Assembly (NCBI GenBank): GCA_024752435.1
Contig: CP103020.1
Coordinates: 372,001-436,000 of the forward strand
Direction: 5' to 3'
DNA from: Allantophomopsis cytisporea
Lineage: Eukaryota; Ascomycota; Leotiomycetes; Phacidiales; Phacidiaceae
Length of the DNA: 64,000 bases
A program made the position numbers and the translations under genes. Below are positions 27,537 through 39,687 of this stretch, one piece after another; position 1 is the stretch's first letter; each line of letters opens with the position of its first letter. The notes under the pieces are model-generated. The model did no database searches and had not been told where the DNA came from. It was given only the letters and a program-made list of their open reading frames with translations.

Positions 27537-29186
27537 CTACCTGGCCCTTGGGACGTGTGGTCCAGCGCATGCAATGCACGCTGCTGCTGTGCCTTGATCG
27601 ATGGTTTCCCTGTACCCGGGACGGGGATTGGGAGTCCGAGTCGTCACATTTGGATTCTCCACGGATTCGATGCACATGTACAAAACATGTATGATTGATG
27701 GCATGGATTATATATACCTAGGTACAGCTCCACTCTGGGATGGAGACAGGGAATGTGTAGATAGATACATCTGATGCCTGATGCATAGGTATGTATGTCG
27801 GCAGGTGCGTAGGTGGGTAGGTATGGATGGTATGTACATATTATACGTCTGTGATGGAGCTTCTCGGGAGTTTGTATGTACGGATCCAAGATGCTGGGGA
27901 TTTCTTGCCATGTCATTCGACCCGCAACATGGAATGTGTATGGGACTGTATGTACTCCATACTCTCTCTACGGTACATGTATCCGTATCCAAGGTACGGA
28001 AGGACATACATGATGCTTGCCTATTCTACCCTACAGCATGTATGTAGTAAGTACTATGTGGACGGACATACATACGGCATTCCGTGATTCCATTCTGTGC
28101 ACAACTCGACTCGACGCGCCAGAAACATTATTCCAGGCAAGAAAGCAGGTCAACGGCTCCCCAAAGGGTTCATCTCACATTGATTATCTCCGATTCTGCA
28201 TCGCATGAGGTTCTGGCGACCGGCTATGACACAAGTTGATGCGGGCAAAGCAAATCCATTTGTGTTTCTCGACAGCAAGTGAGTATCCATCCATCCCTTC
28301 ATCCATCCAGACAATCTCCACGTATCTACAGGACGATCCTTGAGCATATCAACCGAATTCACAATATCTAGAGGCATGGGAACTAGAAACCTAGATCCTT
28401 TTGTCATCTGCCATGACCATTAGGAATACTTGCCAGACAACTCACCACTAATGAGCAAGGGCAATTCGCACTTTAGCATTATTACGGGGTTTAGAAAGTT
28501 CTCAAAGTCCATGAACGCCACTCAAGCCATGCGCTGCCATTTCCAGCGGCCGGCCATAGGCAGGCAATTGGACATTTTGGCCATTTTGGACATTCTGGAG
28601 ATGTCTTGCGGGTCACTTAACTTACTCGATATTTTAGTTCCCCCTCCCACGCGCCGCCTCCCATCTCAAATCCCTCTCTTTACGTGGAAAGAAACTATTA
28701 TTCACGGGACGATCATATTTTATGTGCCACGACTGCCGATTGCCCTAGGGCAGATCTGATAATGCCGATTTCGAAGGCGGAAGTTAATGTTGCCGATTGG
28801 GAAATGGCATTGAATTGGGGGAGTGGGCTCCGGCGATGGAATGGTTCGTGGGTGTTTGGGTGTAGGTAGGTTCAGATGTCTGTCACTCACGAATAGCATG
28901 TGGACCGGGTTGGTGGATTTATGGATATAATTCAATATTGATCATCATGTATCATGTTCTCGAATTGATTGCCATGGCCTAGAATATCAAGGAATCAGAC
29001 TTTCATGAATATAGAACATAGATCCTGAGGGGCTCCTACGTTACAGCGAATGCTCCAAAAGGTGTTTGTGGATAAACCACACACTATCAATCGTCACTCA
29101 GCTCTTTCAGCTCATTACTCTCACTGACTCAGTGCATTCATGCAGACAATGCTATCTCTCTGTCCATCTCTTGCTCGCTCACTCAA

Positions 29187-29205
29187 CTCTCTCTCTCTCT
29201 CTCTC
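29187..29205. repeat. Microsatellite (CT)n
   Basis: Uninterrupted CT dinucleotide run about 2.1 kb upstream of the homeobox start codon. A second CT-rich tract lies at 29651-29686. Confidence 0.9.
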
Positions 29206-29944
29206 CTCCCATCTCCGTCTCTTTTCCTTGATATATCATTGAGGCACATTCTATCCCTGATATCTTCCTAATGATTGCTGTAGTCAGCAGGCTGTCTAGT
29301 CAATTCATACAGCCAATTCCTTGGTAAGTTGTAACTCGTAATAGTGTCTGGGATTGTGATGGTGTCCAACCAACCTGGTTGGGGGTTTGGATGTGGTTGG
29401 GTTGGGTAGTGCTTTAGTGATTAGGTGGGAATCTTCATAATAAGGCATCCGGTAACCAAACATAGGGTTGTACTGGGGCCCTGGTGCCAAGTGCCACGCC
29501 CAGACACCCCTCGCATCCACTTAAGGCGACTGTACCAAAGTCAAACTATCGGGTTCCTTGATCCTTCACTTTGGTGGAGTTTTAGTGGTGTTGTGGGTGT
29601 GTGATGATCATCACAGTTTGGATACCAGGCCGGATACAATAGGATATACCTCGCTCGCTCTCTCTTTCTCTCTCTCTCGCTCTATACGCAGCGCAGCATA
29701 GTATCCGGCTGTTCTGTGTGTGTGCCTGTCTGCCCCGGCATCCAGTACCCTTGATCTTCCCTGTAGCCTGTCAATCCAGTCAGTCACTGGCATTAGAGTT
29801 CTTAGTATGTCCCGAAAGATACCCTTGCAACTCACCAAAACAAGCACTACAAGCACCACTAAATAAGCACAGAAAAGCACAAACCAAGGACCGAGACACG
29901 AGAGGAGTAGATTGAGTGAGTGAGTGAGCGAGGGAGGGATTGAG

Positions 29945-29979
29945 TAAGAGGTAAGAGGTAAGAGGTAAGAGGTAAGAGG
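29945..29979. repeat. Tandem heptamer (TAAGAGG)x5
   Basis: Five perfect copies of TAAGAGG, flanked on both sides by GAGT-type repeats (29910-30015). Together they form a purine-rich, strand-asymmetric block about 0.4 kb before the presumed transcription start of the homeobox gene. Confidence 0.9.
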
Positions 29980-30349
29980 TAGGTGGTGAGTGAGTGAGTA
30001 GAGTGAGTGAATGAGCCTGAGAGTATGAGTACTGAACTGAAATGTACTAGGTAGACTACCTTAACTAGGTATGAGGTGTGTGTGTGCCTGTGCGTGTTGG
30101 GTGTGTAAAGAGGAAAGGGAGGAGAGAGTGAGAGTAAGAGTCTCATAGTTACAGTACTTACAGTACAGTAGAGACAGACGTGCGGCGGCCCGTTATTCTA
30201 TCTAAAGATACCCTCCCTACCTTCCTCACACATGGTACCTACCTCACCTACCCTACTACGCAAATTTACTTAAGTAGTTGCCAAGTAATAAGAACTTTAC
30301 CAAAGAGGCGCTGGTGGCTCGAGAGGCATTGATATACAAAAGACTATGC

Positions 30350-31316
30350 TTCCGCCTCTTCTTTTAGTGACAGAACATTGAATACCACTACTCCAGTACA
30401 CTACGCCATTTGACTCCTTCCTTTGAGAAAGAATCCTACTCCGTCATTATTTTACATTGTCATTGATTTATTCAAATTACCTTTCTCCTCTCCTCCTCAT
30501 CAAAAACCCCTCCATCTACATATCTCATATACTACCTCCCCCCCCCACCATACACATACATACTCAACATCAACAACAAAAGAGCAACTCACATACACCT
30601 ACAACTATCACCACAAGTACAAGTACAAGTACAGCTGTTATACCCACTTACGATTTGACCTTCATCCTTGGGCATTATATCATTGAGCACTATTCACGTC
30701 CTGCAAATACTACTTTTTGCAGAATACCACCTTCGACATCGGGACCAACCCAGAAAACCTACTGAAATCCCTCAAGAATTTGCAGAGTCGACTACGACCT
30801 CGATCGTTGAGTATCCCAGCCAGAAGAAACACCTGTTCAGACGCAGTCGTTCATTCGGTGGAAAGTTGGCATAGCAATTGCAAACCTACAGAAGCCTTCC
30901 TTCCGAGACCCATCTACAGTCGCAACGCTGGCCACTACCGTCGTATCTTCATTTCCTTTGTCTGGTGGATATTATTCGGGAAAAGACAGAGACATCAAAT
31001 CATTCCAAGGTATGAATCGCACTTATTCCTGCAAATCCCTCGATTCTATGTAGAGTATGATGTCGGGATTGGTTGATATGCCGTGGTGATCTCTATGATC
31101 ATTCAACTCCTCACCTCTTCCTCGGCCGTACCATTTATGTGCTGTGCATCACCACATAATTCACACAACGAACCCATTTCTACTATTGATTATTCTCCTT
31201 TTTCATACGTAGAATTCCCGGGTTCATTCTAATGTGCAACAGGGTCTCTTCATCACTCTGAACTTCACAGTATTGTAACCCGGTTGCTCAACACCCGCAG
31301 CAACTCCTCATCTGGC
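30350..31316 (+). promoter_or_regulatory. Promoter and long 5' leader of the homeobox gene
   Basis: About 1 kb upstream of the ATG changes character from mixed repeats to a coding-strand CT-rich tract (30475-30545, including a C9 run at 30538-30546) followed by AC-rich leader DNA with (ACAAGT)x3 at 30613-30630. Such CT-rich tracts commonly mark transcription starts in fungal regulators. A plausible leader intron runs 31010-31212 (donor GGTATGA, pyrimidine-rich end TTCATACGTAG). No upstream frame with an ATG is convincing. Start site and leader intron are inferences. Confidence 0.45.
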
Positions 31317-32687
31317 ATGGAATTGCCCTCCTCAAGATTCTCCGCTCAGCAACCAGTTCATGAAGAAGGATATAACTCCTCACACTCCCGATCAGAAAAT
31401 ATGGCTACCCTCACTATGAGACCTGGTTCTTTTCTTCCTCCTTCAGGAGCTTTATCCACTTATGACGATAGAAACTCTTCAAGGCCTCGTTCTGAAGAAA
31501 GATCACTTCCTTCGATCCGTCAAGTATGTTAGAATGTTCTTCGAAAAAGCATGGTCAGATCAATACTAATGTTATTCAGCTCCTTCCACCTGACTTATTT
31601 GAGGCTGGAGGCCACGGACAAGAAGAATACAGAACAGACTACAGACAGTACTCCCCAGGTACCAGTGGACCAACTACTCTCTCTCCTCGAAGCTACGCTG
31701 CTTCTCCAAGCCACAACAAGCGCCGCCGTCTTTCAGCAGATGAAGAGAGAGAACCCCGAGACTTCACACACCAACGAGGATTTGATCCTGTCCGCCAGGC
31801 TTCTAGCTCATACTCCAGATCTCAAAGTCTCGCCATTTCACCAACATCATCGCGCCGATATTCCACAGCAGAATCATGGCAGACACCGCCATCCCGAGGC
31901 TCGCCATATGCAGCACCGCTCCCTTCGATTCGACCACCCCAGTACGAAGCTCCAACTCGCGCCGAATTCCGTCCAGAATTAAACAGTCGCCCAATGCTAC
32001 CAAGTATCAACGCACTTGACCAGGACAGGCGTCACTCGACACAAGTCCCACGACAGACATACGATTATGCAATGGGCTCCACACACTCTTCTTTCAGCAA
32101 CTCTTCTTCACCCTATGATCCCCACTACGCCCACTCTCAATCCTTCAGTTATGCATCCGCTCCAAGAGGCCATTCCATCTCTGGAGCTAGCTCCCACCAC
32201 GAAATTCACCACTCGGCTTTCTCGAACGGACCTGTAGCATACGGCTCACATTTCCATGATGGATACCTTGGCGATGGATTCAGCGAGGGCAAGCAACGCA
32301 AGAGAAGAGGGAATTTGCCTAAGGAGACGACCGACAAGTTGCGAGCGTGGTTCATGGCGCACCTTCATCACCCTTACCCCACCGAAGATGAGAAGCAAGA
32401 GCTCATGAGACAGACTGGTCTTCAAATGAGTATGTTCCCTGTGATTTTGTGTTTGGTACAGAAGACTAATGGAAATAGACCAAATCTCGAACTGGTTCAT
32501 TAACGCTCGTCGCCGCCAACTTCCTACCATGATCAACAACGCCCGTGCAGAAAGCGATGCCCGTAGCGCGAGAGCCGACGTTCATGGCGCAGTATCTGAG
32601 GGCGAGAGAGAGAGCGAGGGAAGCGCTTATGATGATGATGGTTTCGGGAGCCCTCGACCTACTACTGGCAAGAGACCAAGTGTCTGA
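31317..32687 (+). CDS. TALE-class homeodomain transcription factor
   Basis: DNA-binding developmental regulator acting in the nucleus. Exons 31317-31523, 31580-32429 and 32479-32687 give 421 aa. The introns are 56 bp (GTATGT, branch CTAAT, ATTCAG) and 49 bp (GTATGT, branch CTAAT, AATAG). The N-terminal 300 residues are Ser/Pro/Tyr-rich and disordered, with a basic KRRRLS patch that could be a nuclear signal. The homeodomain spans about residues 308-370: KRRGNLPKETTDKLRAWF, the TALE three-residue extension PYP at 334-336, and recognition helix NQISNWFINARRR at 353-365, whose Asn is split by intron 2. The tail is acidic (SEGERESEGSAYDDDGFGS). It resembles the fungal HOX8-type TALE regulators of Magnaporthe and Botrytis as I remember them. 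I give no symbol because orthology was not tested. ATG 31317 is the first in-frame Met. Confidence 0.9.
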
Positions 32688-35600
32688 TTCTTTTGTCAAG
32701 CACTTTCGACTACCGGTTCGTCGGATGCATCGACTCATTGAACATATGCGAGCCGATCCTCGTCGTATCTCGTTCTACATAATTTGTTCCTCCAAAATTC
32801 TGTTTGGGCTGGCATGGTGGATATGATACCTCTTTTCTTTTTCTGAATGTTTGCTTTGTTACGCTTGAGGGGCATGTGTGGGGAAGGGAGGGCTGGGTCA
32901 CGAAACTGCATCACGCATTTATTTTCTTCTGTGAGATTCTGGATGGAGAAGGTAATTTGGGCTGGCTGGCCAGTTTGGGGGATAATAATGGGGATTCACG
33001 ATGGGGATATGCCGAAAGGAAGAGGTTGGGATGACCCATGGCTGAGTAGACTCACGCTGATGATGAACTTGGTCTGTTTGTCATACAAGAGTCAATTCTC
33101 CACACATGCCTCTATCGTTTACTATTGGCGGTTCTGTCAAGAGGTGTGCACTGGTGCCCTCGTGTACGCGAATTATTGTATGTACAAAATACCAAATTAT
33201 GAGAATATTTTGTTATCTTATTGAAATCACTATTGCATTGATAATTGATTATAATTCTTCTTTTCCTGCGTTTACTGCCCAATCTCAAGACTGTGGTTAC
33301 AGAGTACTACTACAGTGTACATGAGAACCTAGAACCTCAAGTGAGCGAGAGCTACCCGAGTCAGAAACAGCGTGTGGCGCTCACATTTGAATCGTGCACA
33401 GCATCGCACGCCCCCTCTCGGCTCTTGGTGTCCCGGGCACAGTCACAGGGCGCATCCGATATCCACTTGCCAAGCTTTCCACAAGAGCGGATCACCATGA
33501 TTCGGTATGTGAAAGTGAACCACGGCATCTGAATTCGATTTCCGGCATGGAACATGTCAGCACATCGCAACGATGAGAAAAAGGCACCCCCCACCCTAAG
33601 CGACGTGGTATTTTAGGTAAGGTCTTTCGTACAGCCTAAGGTTCTGACAGCTTCGACTGCTTCAGGCCTCGGGCTTTGCGTTTGGCCGCTTCGGTCTTCT
33701 TGGTCTCTTGGTGGGGTCTCCCATTCCAAATAGTTTGCGTGACGGAGACTTAGAGGTGTGTTTGTGTTTGTGCTTATTGACTAACATCTGTTGAGTGTGC
33801 CGGCGCTGCGAGCCTGTCGAGTATGGAGTCTGTCATGAAGAGGGGAGGCTTGACTTCGGTACTATGGTACAGGATGGATTCGATGCTAAGCACGTTACGT
33901 TACGTTACGTTACTGACGCGCGCGGGTGGATTTCTTTGGCCTTTCTTGGCGGGATGTGACGCGGAAGGGGGGATAAGGTTTAGGGGGTTTGCGAAGGTAT
34001 TGTGGACATGGGAATTCAATTAGTCGGCGGGTTTGCGTAGTCAGGGATTTTGCTTTTTCTTCTTGTAGTCAGATCATGTTCTTGTGCGCGCTTTTCGCTC
34101 GTCATTATTCTGCTGATGATTGCTTGAGATGGGGTCCAGATCATGGATATGCGAATGTAGATTCGTAAGTAATAATGCATTGCACACGCCAAGTTGACGA
34201 TAACTCCCACCCATTAAACCCTCGATTTCTTGATCGCCCGGTAATAAAGCGCAATCATGCCCATCTCATCTCTCCTCGACCCCTCTGATACTTTTCAATG
34301 ATTCATAAATCCCACTCCATCTAGTCGGTCCCTTTCACCTCCGTTACCTAGCCCACCCGCGCCTCTACCGAGCGTCAGAAGAGCACTATCCGCCACAACG
34401 GCAGCGCGGAACAAACGGATGTGTTTCCTTCACGCTAGCCACTCCCAAGCGCCTGGCACCCCACGCAGCGATCATGCAGAAGCCCGTGGACCCTGTCTTT
34501 TGACTTTCTTGCTCTTGGGACTTGACAAACAGCCTTGACGTGACATGCGCCAACTCAACGACGAGGGAAAAAATAAAAAATAGAGTCGCCGGGTTTGGAC
34601 TCGAATTGGGCCGCGTTTCTTGAGCTGTGTTCCCCGCCACTTATCCAGCCTTATTTCTTCTCGGATATGATGCACGCCATGGTGGGGGGGGTCCTTTCAT
34701 TATTATCTGTTTATGTGGATTGAGCTCTGTGATTGGCATTGGTGTAGAATATTACTAGTATGTACTTGTGGAGAACGAGGTCTCGCACTTTCGGACTTTG
34801 CATGGGGTTTAGACAGCAGTGAGAGGCATTTTCTCTTGGCTCTCCTCGGGACTGTACGAAAATATGCTGGGAGTGGTGAGGTAGTGGGCCCCCCCGAATC
34901 ATTAGGTACTCTGTCAGGCACTTGCATGACATTTCTATATGCTATTGATCTTATATAGATGCCTACCTTATTTTATGGGGTCGCGAAGTGGCAAAGCTTT
35001 GGGTGGAGATTTTAGATCGATCGGTGTGGGTCTCGTATTTCGTACAATAGAGTGATGAGCAGGCCGATCTCGTATCCTGAATACCGATGCGTTTTGATTT
35101 ATGTTTGTTGGCATCATCCGTACAGAGCACGAAGTATTGATATCCCGCAAGGAAGAAAGTGTTGTTCGAACCAGTTGGACAACTCACCTGCAAGCACACG
35201 GCCAAGTGGATGTTCAGAGGTAGGACCTCGTCATCTTAGCAACAAATAGCAACCTACCTACTCTATGAAACTGGTCGTCTTGTTCAGCGGGCATAAACTG
35301 TAATACGACGTGTATTTAGATACGTATGTTCGTGATTACCATCATCACCAACTCACGCGACTCAAAGTCTAGACCTTGAATACCTGGAGTCCAAGAACGT
35401 CCCTTCAAATGTGTAGTTCCTAATCGCAAGTTCTAGTCCCGTCAAACTTTCCCCTCAACTTGTCAGAAGGAAGTAATACATCTCTTGGTATCAAGCAGTG
35501 AACACTGCATGAACAAGAATATGCTCACAAACCGCTATGTTGGTGCCTTCTTGATACTGTATCACCTCTTCGCACACGATCTTGATGGATGACATTCCAC

Positions 35601-37047
35601 TGCAACTATAACGTCAAAGCAGAGAATACTAGCGTATATCATATCTCAAGATATGCATTATATATACACTTTAACTCTCCTTACGTCCGCCGATTCGCAC
35701 CTCAGAAAGCTCCATTGGCCATCTAAACTCCAAGCAATGTTCCTATATCCGAGTTTCATACCTAAACCCACCTCCAAAGAAACTCAGCATACCTATTGCA
35801 CAAGCGCAAACCGTCACGAACCTGATGTCGATCATCAAGACTATCGAACGCATAGCCCTTCTGCCAACAAGCAAATCGCGCATCCTTAACATTGCAAGGT
35901 ATCAATCCAGGCCCATCTCGCCGAGTAGTGAAAGTTAGCCCCCCTTTTACCTCTTATCCCCACCTCATTCCCCGGTGCGAAATTTGCATTATAATTGACA
36001 GACGCCTCGTGCCAGTTACCACGAACAGTCTACGTGATCGCTGGGCAACATTCGTGCTGGCGGACACATCGACTGACAGGCGGCTGCCAACTTTATTCTG
36101 CTTGCCGCGCCGGAGAGCTTCTTACCGAGCTAATACTGAAGCGCTCATTCGTTCACTGTAAATTGGGTCTATACAGGTTCCTCTGTGCGGCATCTTCACA
36201 TTCAAATTGCAATATCCATGGCAATCCCGGCCGTTTGAAACCTCCTGCCGTGCAGCACTAATGTGCCGTGCGATATGAATACCCAAGAGTCAAGTATCAA
36301 GGTACTACTGAACCTCTAGCCATGCGCAATCTCGGGAGTCAAACCTGCACATATATCCCAGTGCCGTGAACCAAACATCACATACCAATCATCCCCAGGA
36401 CCTTTTCTGTAACTATCCAGTAACGATGCATAATCATGGATCCTCGAAACGAAGCATGCCAAGCCAAGCCAACTCAAGCCAAGTCCATGTCGGGTCCCAC
36501 TGTACCAAAAAGCAGGGTCTGCCATAAACTTCCGGCACTCGGACGCCTTGGCGGTCGATCATTGACCGGCATCGAAGAAAACGAATGCATAATACATAAG
36601 CAATAAGCACGTGGATATGGACGGTGGAATTGATGTCAACGTTACTGTTTGAACTACGGCTGGGCGAATAAGATGCGCATGTGCATTGATGGATTTCATG
36701 CACTCTGGGTATAAGAGAGATAGATGAGTAATCGATGGAATTTATGAAAAAGAGACTTTGCATGATTACTCATAGGGCTGAGGTCATGTTTAACATGGTG
36801 CTCTAAATCGTATGATGCCCAGTCGTGATTACCTGGATATGGATCTGGATATCCTGCGCTTTATCGTGACGCTTAGAAACGAACTGTAGCATAAAACTCA
36901 TCTGCTTCTAACAGTATTGGCTTCATGTTGTCTATAGGAACGAATGTGTTCTATATGACCTCAAATTATCAACGACATCTAAATCGGTGATCGACTACAC
37001 ATCACAGCAAGATACCCTTGTGAGCAGTACTAGTACTTAGTTGGATC
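32688..37047. other. Gene-poor region downstream of the homeobox gene
   Basis: About 4.4 kb. The first few hundred bases are the presumed 3' UTR. The rest has only short frames without motifs, a (CGTTA)n run at 33893-33913 and mixed-composition DNA without RIP-like decay. I see no RNA gene. Confidence 0.55.
33893..33913. repeat. Pentamer repeat (CGTTA)x4
   Basis: Four copies of CGTTA plus one extra base, in noncoding DNA. Confidence 0.9.
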
Positions 37048-37458
37048 TTATGGTCCCTCATCACGTGTTATTCTCATCACTCGATCAGATGAAAATCCAA
37101 TACTCACCCACCATCCCCTCCCATGCCGTCCCACCCGAAATCTCCCACCAAATGCATCCGAGCCGCGCCCGATCCATAATTCCCACTCATCGGCCACCGC
37201 CTCCATTCCCATAGCGTATGCGCGACACAGCCCGCACCTACCCGCTACGGTCCCAAGCCCCATATCGAATACATAATGCATGCCAATAATGCGGCAGAGT
37301 AATTCACAATGGATGTCAGGTACTTCGTCCGCGAACATCCGGATCTGCTCTCGGCATTTGGGAAGGACTGGTTCTTGGTCATAGCGAGGCGCCGGAAGAC
37401 TGATTTCCTGATGGGACGGCGGGCTTGGCTTCACTGGCTTGCCGCTTGAGATATCCAT
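37048..37458 (-). CDS. Hypothetical ORF (136 aa), uncertain
   Basis: I do not recognise it. A 136-codon frame begins at ATG 37458 and ends with TAA. It is GC-richer than the flanks and reads like a folded protein: DEVPDIHCELLCRIIGMHYV, then two Cys in RCGLCRAYAMGMEAVADEWE, then a Gly/Arg/Trp-rich end. A good donor (GGTGGGTGAGTATTGG, near 37102-37117) sits inside the last 25 codons, so the true C-terminus may come from another exon that I could not place. It is surrounded by gene-poor DNA. Confidence 0.35.
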   Translation of the reverse strand: MDISSGKPVKPSPPSHQEISLPAPRYDQEPVLPKCREQIRMFADEVPDIHCELLCRIIGMHYVFDMGLGTVAGRCGLCRAYAMGMEAVADEWELWIGRGSDAFGGRFRVGRHGRGWWVSIGFSSDRVMRITRDEGP

Positions 37459-39687
37459 TGTCTGGCCTGTGGAAGAAGCGTCGAAACCTCCTCTGTAACC
37501 ATCTATCGTACTGGGTGCACCTCGGTCTCAGATTGCCGCATTTGGAACGTTTTTACCAACAGTTCGATGCAGACCTCGCTCGGTATTGGAGTTCTCTATC
37601 GATATCCCATTCGTTGCTAGGCATTCAACATTCGTATCTACAGTGTTCGTACTTCATATACTTCGCATCACTTAACTTCAACACACTTGCAATCTGTGAA
37701 TGGTGTCGGAGGCATTGGACCGCAGTGTCTGTGCGTGATGGCGGGATGATGTCATGCATGATTCTCGAGACTTGTCCTCCATAGGGCTTAGAGGGTAGAC
37801 CCTTGGCTGGGTTAACTTCGGTAGGTATTTGCTGGGGAGAGATGAGTAATCGGATACTTTCCACGCAGTATGCATGTGTGCTGTTGTGGTGCCTGAGATC
37901 TGAGTCTTCGAGAACGGTGGAAATGTGGTGAGATTTCCTTGGTGAGAAATCAAGAGATTTGAAAGAATGAATAGGTCTTCATACAGAAAATGGAGGGAAT
38001 GAAAACACTGCTCGTGAGGATGATGATGACTATGGTGTGCTTTTCTATAAACGTTATCCTACTTAATCATCTTCGTTATTTGAGTGATCGACTATGATCT
38101 GCTTTGTATCTCTAATAACAAAATCCTTTGCTCTCCTCGATTGATGAGATTTGCTATTGAATATATCCTTCATGGAAGCGTTGACGGCGACTAAGTACCC
38201 TAGCAGCCCAACAAGTCTGAGGTATACTCACCTGAAAGAGAGGAATAAGGGAATTTTATCTACCTCTTACATCAATATCATGGGTTATTTTGTATTCAGT
38301 AAATGAAAAGAATACATTTACCTAGAGGTTGATGGATCAGATAATTTTTTCCCTATCAAAATTATGTATTGCACCTTCTACGAGATGCTAGGCATTGCTT
38401 TACAAGTCTGATATCCTTCCTCCTTAATACTAAGTGTAGAAGTTGCAATTTCAACTAAAAGCCTCATCCAATACGCGGATATCAGGTCAAGGGGCCCGTC
38501 GTTGCTTATTCGTGACTTTCCTGTGATTATCAACGCTGAAGGGTGATCTTTTAGCTGTAACTTGGAGAAGAAAAGCGAAGAGGGCTCTCTTACTTGATGG
38601 ACTGCAATATGAGTTTTTGTCAACACGACTGGTGCTACGCAGCAGTTGGCAATGGGAATAGGGATGTGAGACGGTTAAGGAGAGGAAGCAGGACCGACTC
38701 TGTATTTAACTTAGATACATGAAGAGTGAAGACTATAGCCCAGCCCAATACCTATTTGGGAAGTCCTGAATTGAGACTTGAAAGTGAGAGTCGGCTATTC
38801 CTTATATCTTGCCAGTTTTCGGTACTTTAGTACTGTAACTGAAGACCAAAAAGGGAGAAATTTATTCCAGAGAAGGAGAAATCAATGTTAACAAGTTGTG
38901 TATACAGAGTAGAGTCAACTTTAGGCCACTCACATTGAATTTTTCTCTAAATATATTTCCTTATATATTGTCAGCATATGAAATCTTGATATGATTGTGA
39001 AAAAAGGCGGGCGGAACTCACTGCAAAAAATATGCTTGGAGTATTCCGCACCAGTTTTGAACCCATTTCTTGATTAAATAATCCAAATTTTATGCAATTC
39101 GTTGTTCTGTCGAAGAGAATCTGTTCATTGCAAAAATATGAATAGTAGAGTAGTACGGCCCGCCTCCTAGACAGAATGAGTGATGCTTACTTTTACTTTC
39201 ACACTCTCTCTCACATTGACTTTATTTCCATGTTGATAAACCATCGGGAAAGTGACTTAATTATGCATCATATTCTCTATAAATGTTCTCTCCGTCATGA
39301 GTTGTGTGATTATCCCGCTCTGCTTAAGTGATCTGTCCGCATTGCGATTATTTACGATCACTTTCATACCAATATTTCCCACCAAATTGGGATATGTTTG
39401 GGTTTGTACCGAAAAAGCTAAGAAAACCTGGAGGCCTAACAAAGCATGAAAAGTCTCACTTGTATACACAGAGTTGGTATATTTTGTTGCAATAGAACTC
39501 TTCCAAGAGCCGCTCACATTTCAACGCATCAACCACCCACAATTTTTGACGCCTTATCAGAGAATCAACAACAACTATATCGAGGTCTGATCTTCCTATC
39601 TATACTTGCATCTGAGAGTGCTATTACTACCTGAACTTCTTCCACGGTCAATATTGGACGCCCTTCTACGTAGTCAACAACCCCAAA
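37459..39687. other. Intergenic, no supportable gene
   Basis: About 2.2 kb, becoming AT-rich from 38.0 kb. Only short frames without an ATG or motif are present (for example minus 38378-38626 and 39257-39517). I see no repeat. Confidence 0.5.

Larger units (their letters stand above)
8541..30349. other. 22-kb gene-poor region upstream of the homeobox gene
   Basis: No gene can be supported in this stretch. Isolated frames of 160-190 codons exist (minus 13276-13836, plus 22161-22658, minus 24836-25348). They lack family motifs, are low in complexity or overlap equally open frames. The DNA is not AT-rich and shows no RIP-like decay, so it is not dead transposon. It is studded with microsatellites (listed separately) and tgtatg/aggtaggt-type simple motifs. 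A GC-rich island lies at about 12.55-13.60 kb. I see no tRNA or rRNA. The stretch may hold distal regulatory DNA or long noncoding RNAs for the gene at 31.3 kb. That is inference. Confidence 0.6.

Noticed and set aside
29360..29406. G-rich GGTTGGGGGTTTGG... stretch as a possible G-quadruplex
   Set aside because: Only three runs of three or more G, so at most a two-tetrad structure.
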